Origin: Avena insularis
Taxonomy: Eukaryota > Streptophyta > Magnoliopsida > Poales > Poaceae
NCBI GenBank assembly: GCA_023614405.1
Contig: CM042691.1
Span: forward strand, 180,826,927 to 180,890,926
Length of the DNA stretch: 64,000 nt
Direction: 5' to 3'
Position numbers and translations under genes: made by a program. Of this stretch, positions 56,102 through 64,000 are shown piece by piece (positions within the stretch are counted from its first letter, which is position 1; every line of letters starts with the position of its first letter). The notes beneath the pieces were generated by a model, which was given only the letters and a program-made list of their open reading frames with translations, was not told the DNA's origin and ran no database searches.

Positions 56102-57868
56102 CGCCTCGCTCTCTCCTCCGTTTTCCCCCAGACACCGCCTTCTCTCTGCCTCCAGGCCGCCCCAATTTCTCTCTGCCTTTGCTGCTCCGAGCTTCACTTC
56201 ACCAATTCCGGCACCGTCCAACCACCCCCTGCCTTCCCGTGCTCACGAACAGCTTCCCCATCTCCTGGCGCATCTTCCTGTGCCAGCCATTCACCCGCGA
56301 GCACCCCAGAACCTCGACACCGACAAGCCCCAAGCCAGCGCCGCCGTCTGCTCCAACTACGGCGACATTCCTCGGTAAACCAGACCACCCCTCTCCTCCT
56401 TCTTCACGCTCGCATCACCGCTGTACCTTTGCGCGTCTTACAATGCTTTTCGTTTGCCTTCTCGTGGACCACAGCAACGTCTCCGACACGGACAGAGCAG
56501 CCCGACGCCGCTCTCAACTCCGGCGAGCCCCGCAGGTAGTTTCCGGCCTCCCCTCTACCTCTCGTTCACGCACACAACCTTGTTTTGATACCGCGCGTCT
56601 AACCGCGTCATCATCTTGTCTCGAGGTGATCTGCAGCTTCATCCCCGACCTCAACCAGAGCCAACCGCCGCCGTTCCCAACTCCGACGAGGAATTGCGAC
56701 TGCCCCTGAGCGCCCCTTGTCAAGCCAGCAGTACCTTGAGCTTCGCAGTGACCCCTGAGCCCGGTGAGCAACCCCTCCTTCTCCATCACCCCATGTAGCA
56801 CCAGCACCATCGTCGACCGACCGCTCCGCCACCAGACGCCGCCGCCAGCGCCGCTGCTTTTTGGCCAAGCGATAGGAACCGTAGGATGCAGATCCACCGA
56901 CTTGGATAGAATGACTAACCGAAGGGGTAAGGATGAACCTGTGCCGCACGATCCACTTTAGATCTAACGTTCCACGTTGCCGATCCGGCCGAACCGGTAC
57001 GGGAGAATTAAAACACGCCGCGTGTCGCCTGTTAGGTTTAAAATAGAAATTGAAAACAGAAACTTTTGCCATTTTCAAACCCTTGAATCTTTGGATCCAC
57101 ACGTCCAAAAATTACAAATTTGATGTCGTTGGAATCAGCAAGACAAGACCTAGCCAACCCTACCCTTAGTTTAGAAAATAGTATCTGTTAACTTGTTTAA
57201 CTTTGCAGATTCTTTTTTTTGTGCTTGCTAACATTGGGAAAATTGTTTAAAAATGTTTTTAGGGTTAGAACCTTTGCAAATTGGTTTGTTGTGACCTTAC
57301 TGACCCTAGGAACCAACCCATAGCTTGGAAAATGATTTTGGAAAAGTATAGGATGGATTAATTAGTTTAGTCCATTTCTAGCTAACTAAAAGCTATAGTT
57401 TTGTTTATAAAAATGTTTTTGTAAAGAAACTTTTGAGAAAATGTTTTGGACCAAACCTACTGACCCAAACACCAAGTTTTGCAATAGCAACTCATTTGGT
57501 GAAGCAAATTTAGAATTCTTTGATTTAAAACCACTTCTAGTCAAATAGAAATGTGGTTATTTTATCAAAAATGATTTTGGAAGAAAACCCTTGGAAAATG
57601 TTTTGTTTTAAACTCACTAACCCCAAAACCCCAAGTTGTGATTTGAAAACAAATTGGGTGAACCCTATAGGCTAATACCCTAGTAAAATATTTCTACACC
57701 ACCTAAAATGACCCTTTGTTTTGAAAATGGTTTTGAGGTGAAACCCTTTTGCAAATGGCCTTGCCACTTTGCAAAATGACCATTAGATGTACCCAAAAGT
57801 CTATGACCCACTAGGAACCACTTTTACAAACAAACCAAAGCTTGGCATGCTTGCATGCATTACTTTAA

Positions 57869-58020
57869 CTTTGCCACTTTGGTAAATGACCATTTTGGAT
57901 CTTACAAAGTTTAGGAATCTAATAGAGACCCTCTTTGCAAATGACTTTGCCATTTTGGTAAATGACCAATTTGGAACTTATAAAGTTAGAAGCCTAGTGA
58001 AGACCATCCTTACAATAGAA
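57869..58020 (+). repeat. 76-bp degenerate tandem repeat in element G LTR
   Basis: Units begin CTTTGCCACTTTGGTAAATG (57869) and CTTTGCCATTTTGGTAAATG (57945), with a weaker relative near 57756. The region 57240-57700 holds longer degenerate repeats around GAAAATGTTTTGG and ACTGACCC. Confidence 0.7.
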
Positions 58021-58936
58021 CCAACCTTTGCATGCTTATGCATGACTTAGATCCCATTACTTTGTGTGTGAAAAATTGTTTGTTTGACTTTGTTATTTTA
58101 TGTGTGTAGTTTTGCTTGATTGGTAGATTAAGTTTGTGCCTTGCTTGATTGAATTGTAGTGACTTGAAGAGTGTGAGTGTTGCAAGGACAAGGAGTGAAC
58201 CTATACCCTCTACCAAAAAGGCAAGTGATATCATCATGAATATTCCATTCCTATATTTTATACTTGCATTAGTTATATTTTGTTAAGACTTGCATGCCAC
58301 ACTTGTCAAATGATGTTGGGAAATCCTATATAGATTAGAATGCTAGAGTTGCTAGGAAATTCCCTAAGGATAAGTCGTCATGCCATGCTTAGCCTAGCTA
58401 TTAGAAAACAAGGGTGGTTTATATATTCACACTATGGAAAAATATTCTAAGTCTAAGGACTTGTTTTTATTTAACAAAACAACTAAGTTAATGAATCACC
58501 TGGGTGGAATGGAAAGAATGGTATATGTTGAGTGGTTCACAAGGCCATGGACTTGGCTTGTGTATCTCACTTGTGGATGGCCACCCAGGAACAAAGAGAT
58601 TTGAGATGTCAAATGTTGAGAAGCTTCAAGTGCAACCACATGGCAATATGGGCTCTGCCATGATCTTAGGATGCTAGAACTTAGTCTCTTGGACAGAGGG
58701 TGGTAGATGGGATGATAGATTGGAGCGCGTCCATTTGACTAAGGAAAGGCTACTGAAGGATCTTGTCTTGGGAAACCAAGTCTTGTGGGGAAAGTGCACC
58801 ACCTCTGCAGAGTGTAAAACCTAAGTACTTAGCCATGTCCCTGGTAAAGGACAATTTGAGCATCAAGACATGGAAACTTCAAGAATCTCATCACTCCAAT
58901 TTCTAAATAAAACTTGTGGGTGAACAAGGGCTAAAA

Positions 58937-59006
58937 GGATCTTCAGTCTTTGATTGGTAGATGCCCTGAGTGGATCTTCAGTCTTTGATTGGTAGATACC
59001 TTGGGT
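58937..59006 (+). repeat. 35-bp tandem duplication in element G LTR
   Basis: GGATCTTCAGTCTTTGATTG and the following GTAGAT occur at 58937 and again 35 bases later. Confidence 0.85.
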
Positions 59007-59411
59007 GCTTTTGCCAAACAAAACTTAGTATTTTCAAAAGTTAGGGAAAAATCTATTTTGAGCAAAGCAAGCCTAAGCTCCACCAGCCAAATGCATATAG
59101 TATTATAGTCCACTTAAAATATACTAAGGTATCACTTGCCAATACTATTCCAATGTATTGACCCTTGTGGCTGTAACTTATGATGTTGCAGGTTTGATTG
59201 ATTTAGTGAAGATTGATTGATTAGGATTACAAAGTCTACAACCAACATACACTGTGGCACTTTGAAGATGAAGAACCCATGACTATAGTTATTCCTGCAA
59301 TGTAATGTAATAGCCTAATGAGCTATGTATTGATGTAATAAAATTATGTTATTCCTGGTTATAAAGTTGTATTATGACCTTTGTTTCTTGATATTACATC
59401 TAAACTGTGGA

Positions 59412-59438
59412 TGCTAGCTTTTGATCCAGGGACTAGCA
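59412..59438 (+). other. Conserved LTR hairpin (G copy)
   Basis: TGCTAG/CTAGCA stem around TTGATCCAGGGA, 47 bases before the LTR end, as in A and B. Confidence 0.75.
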
Positions 59439-59487
59439 TTGTAAACACAGGGGGCTCAATCTTATTAAAGGTTGGGGACCTTACAGA

Positions 59488-59530
59488 TGGTATCAGAGCA
59501 TTGTGTTGCCTGTAGGATTTGTAACCTAGG
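59488..59530 (+). other. Primer binding site and post-primer block of element G
   Basis: TGGTATCAGAGC at 59488-59499, then GTTGCCTGTAGGA and CCTAGGATTGGA. The same block follows the primer sites of A and B. Confidence 0.9.
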
Positions 59531-60200
59531 ATTGGACAAAACCCTTAGAAAATAGGAGTTGTATTTTGTTCCAAAACTTATTTACAAAAACAATCTTGTA
59601 AACTCTTTCCTCAACCATTTTGGTTTCAACTCTACTTCTCTTCTACTTCAAAACTTGATGGAAAAGCCTACCCCATGACCAAAGACTACACTATGTGCAA
59701 AGGACTTCTTCAACACTTTCAACTCTAATGACTTCAACTTCTTCAAGTGACTTCAACATCTTCATCATGTTCACCAAAGACTTCCAACTTGGATATCATT
59801 AAAGACTACAAGTAAGACAAGAAATGTTACTCAAGACTTGAAGACTAAGGAAACACAACTTAGAAGAAACCATGAACACTTTTGAAGATTTGTGACCGAG
59901 ACACAAGAATTCTCCAAGGATACAAAGATCTCAATCAAGAAGAATCAACCAAGAAGGATGGAAAGATCACAAGTGAATCATATAGATGGACCACCATATT
60001 TTAGTTAAGTCAAACCCACCAACTTATGTGGTGTAACAAAAATATTTTGTTGCCTAAGTATGTGCTTGAAACTGTTGTTTGAGTGGAGTGTTTGTTTGTG
60101 ATTGCTTGCACATTGCTTGTGTGAATTGTGAGGTGTGTGATTAGAATTGATCCCTTAGAAAAATTCTTTTGCCTATTCTAATCCCTATCCAACCCAAACA
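59531..60200 (+). other. Leader of element G
   Basis: About 670 bp without a supported ORF; the pre-gag ORF of A and B is absent. It is rich in CTTCAACA-type and AAGA-type short repeats. It ends in a pyrimidine tract with TTCTAAT and CCCAAACAG exactly before the ATG at 60201, like the gag starts of A and B. Confidence 0.6.
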
Positions 60201-60957
60201 GATGACTTCTCCAAGAGACTCCAACAACAAGGTTGATGACACCAACACCAACCAAGCTGATAGCATGAAAGAGCTCATAGCAACCCAAAACCAGTTGAGC
60301 CAAGAGACAACTCAGCTTTTAGCCAACAACAATGGATTAGACCCAGCCATACAAAGGATTTTGAAGCTTCAATCCCAATTGATGCATGGATTGGTTACTC
60401 AAATGATCAACATGAGAGAAAACTCTTCCAAAGGAGTTTATGACAACAAGGATGACCAAGATGTTATTTTAGAAGGAACCCAAGTTAGCAATACTTGTGT
60501 AGTCAAGGATCATGCAACCAAGGAGCATGAAGATCAATGCCCCAAGAAGAGAGAAAGATCTCCCACTCATGAAGAGCATGAACTAGAAGAACTCCTAGCT
60601 TTGGAGAGACCCAAAAAGAAGAAGAAGAAATGCCCCAACACTAGCAAGAAGGATATTACACAAGTGCAATGTTTCAACTGCAAAGAGATGGGTCATTATG
60701 CCAATGAATGCCCAGAAAAGAAAAAGAGCCAAGAAGACAAACAAAAGCTAGTGAAACCCAAGATGAGGAAGGATATTAGCCAAGTGATGTGCAAACACTG
60801 CAAGGAGTTAGGACATTATACATCATACTGTCCAGAGAAGCCACCTCAAGACCTCAAACTTATAACCTGTTTCAAATGCAAGGAACTAGGCCATTATGCA
60901 AACAATTGTCCAGAAAAGTTGAACAAGCCTATGGAAAATCTCAACCTTGGCCCATGA
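60201..60957 (+). CDS. Element G protein with three CCHC zinc knuckles
   Basis: 251 residues from ATG 60201 (MTSPRDSN); an in-frame Met at 60169 is less likely because the acceptor-like AACAG lies between. The N-terminal part has LKLQSQLMHGLVTQM, matching [15 protein letters not shown] of A Gag. The capsid domain is missing. A Lys-rich stretch (PKKKKKKC) precedes three knuckles: [28 protein letters not shown] and CFKCKELGHYANNC, each after a KDITQV/KDISQV-like lead and each followed by PEK. The frame has no defect. It is probably an RNA-binding nucleocapsid-like protein; the origin from an A/B-like gag by loss of capsid and duplication of the knuckle is inferred. Confidence 0.85.
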
Positions 60958-61108
60958 GTCAAGTGGGAAAACAAGGGCACTATGCAGAAGTTTTCCAAGA
61001 AGAAGTTTTTCCAAGATCCAAGCAAGCCAAGATGTAGTCTAGTTGGAAAAATTTTAAGGGTGGTAGTACCCTAGTTGTTTTGAACCCGCTTGTAACCCTA
61101 GCCTCCCC

Positions 61109-61145
61109 AAATCTCGGGACGAGATTTATTTTAAGGGTGGTAGCC
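61109..61145 (+). other. PPT hairpin and polypurine tract of element G
   Basis: AAATCTCG and CGAGATTT form a perfect 8-bp stem with a GGA loop (61109-61127). The PPT TAAGGGTGGTAGCC follows and abuts the 3' LTR. A has the same layout at 1870-1907. The stretch 60958-61108 holds a relic of a fourth knuckle and is otherwise empty. Confidence 0.8.
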
Positions 61146-64000
61146 TGTCACATCCCAAGATTTTCCAAATCTTGTAATGTGAAAAATAAATAAACAAAAT
61201 AAATTTTTGTTGAAAATCAGGGTGAAAAAAGAAACTTTTGTTTCTAAAAGGAAACTTAAAATCCCATCTTGAACAAACTTTGGCTAAAGTTTGAATTCAA
61301 CAAAATCCAAATCAAGGGAAATGCATTCCTCAATGAATGTATCTGGAAATTTGAACACTTGGAAAATAAATCCAAATCCTAAACCCTAATGGAAGGAAAT
61401 CATTTCCCAAGTTATCTCCAAATCCATGGATTTGATCCATACCAAATTTGACCAATAAATAATCACAAAGGATCAAGTAAGACCTTAGAAATTGGTTTCA
61501 CTTAGTTTGGAACCATAGACAAAATCTTGTGAACATAATGAGTTAAAGGAAATTGAATTTCCAAAGCTATTAAAGCCTTACCAAAAGCCCCTACCAATTG
61601 GTGATCAAATAATCCTAAAGGGATTTATAAGGATAAACATTTAATAAAGGAAAATAAATTGTTTTGGAAATACTAATTTGGATCTTTTAATAAAAGACTT
61701 TGTTTTCAAATGAAAAGGTGAGCCAAATTAATTTTGGAAGCTTTTGTAATAAAATATTTTGTTTTGATAAAATGAGTAAAGGTTTATTTAAATAAAATAA
61801 TAAGGATTTAAATATCCAATTTTATTTAAGTAAAGGCTTTTCCCATTTTAAATGAACACCAAGTATTTTATTACTACTTTGAAATCTTTTATTAAAAGGT
61901 TTTTGATTAAAATGAGTAAAGAATTATTTAAATAAAATAATAAGGATTTAAATATCCAATTTTATTTAAGTAAAGGCTTTCCCATTTTAATTAAACACCA
62001 AAACTTATTTATTTATTTAAATAAGTTTCCAAGTATTCTTTTATTTTTCAAATAAAACCTTCTGGTTTGGTTTTGAAAATAATTGGATTTCAAATGGAAA
62101 TTTTATTAAATAAATCAAACACTATTAATAAACTAAAGATCCATTTTCTTTAATTATTAAATGGATCTTAAAATAAATAAAAATATTATTTTATTTTGAG
62201 ATTTGGATTATGTTGTTAAACAGAACCAAATTCAAAATACCAAGTTGAGTGTTAGTTTGAATTGGTTTGTTGTGTTGTTTGAATTGTTTGAATTGTTTGG
62301 TTGTTTGAAAAATTGAATGAAAATTCAAAACAGAAAAGAAATAGAAAAAGGAAAAAGAAGCAGCCCAGCAACCCACTAAGGCCCAGTCCAGCCCAGTACT
62401 CCCTCCCCGAAGAAAAACATTTTACACCCAGATACTGACCCACTGAGTCAACGAAAACCAGGACCCACTCCTCCTCCCCTCACTCGCTGACGAAACGACC
62501 CCACCTCTCTCACCCACGCCCCGAACCGTTTTCTGCACCGCGAAAGGAACCCGCTAAGATACTGGCAAGTGGACCCCGTTCCCTCTCCCTTTCCCACTGA
62601 CCAGAGGACCCCACCGCCACCTCCTTCTTCTTCCCCGCGCGACCCCTTCTCCCCTCACCGCGCGGCAGTTTCTGCCCGTTGAGAGCTCCATCAATCTGCG
62701 TTAATCCGTGCATTAAACCTCGCCGTGACGACGCCTATTTAATCGCCTCGCTCTCTCCTCCGTTTTCCCCCAGACACCGCCTTCTCTCTGCCTCCAGGCC
62801 GCCCCAATTTCTCTCTGCACCACTGCTGCTCCGACGAGCTTCACCAGCCAATTCCGGCACCGTCCAACCACCCCCTGCCTTCCCGTGCTCACGAACAGCT
62901 TCCCCATCTCCTGGCGCATCTTCCTGTGCCAGCCATTCACCCGCGAGCACCCCAGAACCTCGACACCGACAAGCCCCAAGCCAGCGCCGCCGTCTGCTCC
63001 AACTACGGCGACATTCCTCGGTAAACCAGACCACCCCTCTCCTCCTTCTTCACGCTCGCATCACCGCTGTACCTTTGCGCGTCTTACAATGCTTTTCGTT
63101 TGCCTTCTCGTGGACCACAGCAACGTCTCCGACACGGACAGAGCAGCCCGACGCCGCTCTCAACTCCGGCGAGCCCCGCAGGTAGTTTCCGGCCTCCCCT
63201 CTACCTCTCGTTCACGCACACAACCTTGTTTTGATACCGCGCGTCTAACCGCGTCATCATCTTGTCTCGAGGTGATCTGCAGCTTCATCCCCGACCTCAA
63301 CCAGAGCCAACCGCCGCCGTTCCCAACTCCGACGAGGAATTGCGACTGCCCCTGAGCGCCCCTTGTCAAGCCAGCAGTACCTTGAGCTTCGCAGTGACCC
63401 CCTGAGCCCGGTGAGCAACCCCTCCTTCTCCCTCACCCCCTGTAGCACCAGCACCATCGTCGACCGACCGCTCCGCCACCAGACGCCGCCGCCAGCGCCG
63501 CTGCTTTTTGGCCAAGCGATAGGAACCGTAGGATGCAGATCCACCGGCTTGGATAGAATGACTAACCGAAGGGGTAAGGATGAACCTGTGCCGCACGATC
63601 CACTTTAGATCTAACGTTCCACGTTGCCGATCCGGCCGAACCGGTACGGGCGAATTAAAACACGCCGCGTGTCGCCTGTTAGGTTTAAAACAGAAATTGA
63701 AAACAGAAACTTTTGCCATTTTCAAACCCTTGTATCTTTGGATCCACACGTCCAAAAATTACAAATTTGATGTCGTTGGAATCAGCAAGACAAGACCTAG
63801 CCAACCCTACCCTTAGTTTAGAAAATAGTATCTGTTAACTTGTTTAACTTTGCAGATTCTTTTTTTTGTGCTTGCTAACATTAGGAAAATTGTTTAAAAA
63901 TGTTTTTAGGGTTAGATACTTTGCAAATTGGTTTGTTGTGACCTTACTGACCCTAGGAACCAACCCATAGTTTGGAAAATGATTTTGGAAAAGTATAGGA
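61146..64000 (+). repeat. Element G 3' LTR (partial)
   Basis: The first 2,855 bp of the second LTR, starting TGTCACATCCC. It matches 54482 onward almost base for base, apart from a 30-bp gap near 62360 and clustered changes between about 62460 and 62860. Confidence 0.93.

Larger units (their letters stand above)
54482..59485 (+). repeat. Element G 5' LTR
   Basis: A 5,004-bp LTR pairing with 61146 onward. A+T-rich part with a 140-bp tandem repeat (55106-55385), G+C-rich core (about 55700-56990), then a transcribed-type region with degenerate repeats (57240-58010) and blocks shared with A and B (58495-58900). It ends CTTACA two bases before the primer site. ORFs in the core (for example 56179-56709) are composition-driven. 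Confidence 0.93.
54482..64000 (+). mobile_element. Element G: non-autonomous Gypsy element with 5-kb LTRs and a zinc-knuckle ORF
   Basis: 5' LTR 54482-59485, primer site 59488-59499, one ORF 60201-60957, PPT 61132-61145, 3' LTR from 61146 to beyond the window. LTR ends are TGTCACATCCC and CTTACA. The internal part is only 1,660 bp and has no protease, RT, RNase H or integrase. It shares cis-signals with A and B and so most likely used their machinery. The two LTRs are very similar, so it is probably the youngest element here. Confidence 0.9.

Noticed and set aside
56037..56709. Ser/Pro/Thr-rich ORFs in the G LTR core (also 62679-63355)
   Set aside because: Frames and indels differ between the two LTRs, and low-complexity composition explains the open frames. 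More likely promoter and leader sequence.

Overview
The window is a stack of nested LTR retrotransposons from a large, repeat-rich plant genome. It is almost certainly a grass. The two Copia elements have the LTR ends typical of the BARE1/Angela/WIS group of Triticeae (wheat, barley, rye): TGTTGGAGATATGCCC and tRNA-iMet primer sites. I see no host gene, rRNA, tRNA or CRISPR array. Every stretch longer than about 300 bp can be assigned to one of seven elements, named A-G here.

Layout. F (minus strand, Athila-like Gypsy; only gag start, primer site and LTR edge remain, 53388-54481) is the oldest visible layer. E (minus, Angela-like Copia, about 46610-53387) sits in F gag. A (minus, chromodomain Gypsy, 1-46609, cut by the window start) sits in the 3' LTR of E. 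Two elements sit in A: B (plus, chromodomain Gypsy, 2617-23452, in the A integrase, TSD AACTA) and D (plus, Tat-lineage Gypsy, 28309-42680, in the pre-gag region of A, TSD AAACA). C (minus, Angela-like Copia, 10967-19950, TSD ATAGG) sits in the B integrase. G (plus, 54482 to beyond 64000) sits in the LTR of F. G has 5.0-kb LTRs around only 1.66 kb of internal DNA and no pol.

Content. A and B each encode gag-protease-RT-RNase H-integrase-chromodomain as one long frame, now broken by stops, frameshifts and the nested insertions. Both also have extra ORFs between the primer site and gag: a globular domain followed by a coiled coil, two in A and one in B. Each of these ORFs, and each gag including that of G, starts at or one base after an intron-acceptor-like sequence (pyrimidine tract, then AG and ATG). 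This suggests several ORFs expressed from one RNA by alternative splicing. G shares primer site, LTR hairpin, post-primer block and PPT hairpin with A and/or B. It codes only for a capsid-less protein with three zinc knuckles, so it looks like a non-autonomous partner of A/B-type elements. D carries the Tat hallmark of two RNase H domains. Between its integrase and 3' LTR it has an antisense gene with its own TATA box and at least seven exons. E keeps LTRs and leader close to those of C, while its coding region has diverged far more, the pattern expected of a non-autonomous subfamily.

All coding regions are pseudogenised to some degree. The D integrase, the B chromodomain and the A gag-RT-RNase H block (except its protease active site) are the best preserved. 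Positions were read by eye; no alignment or database search was run.
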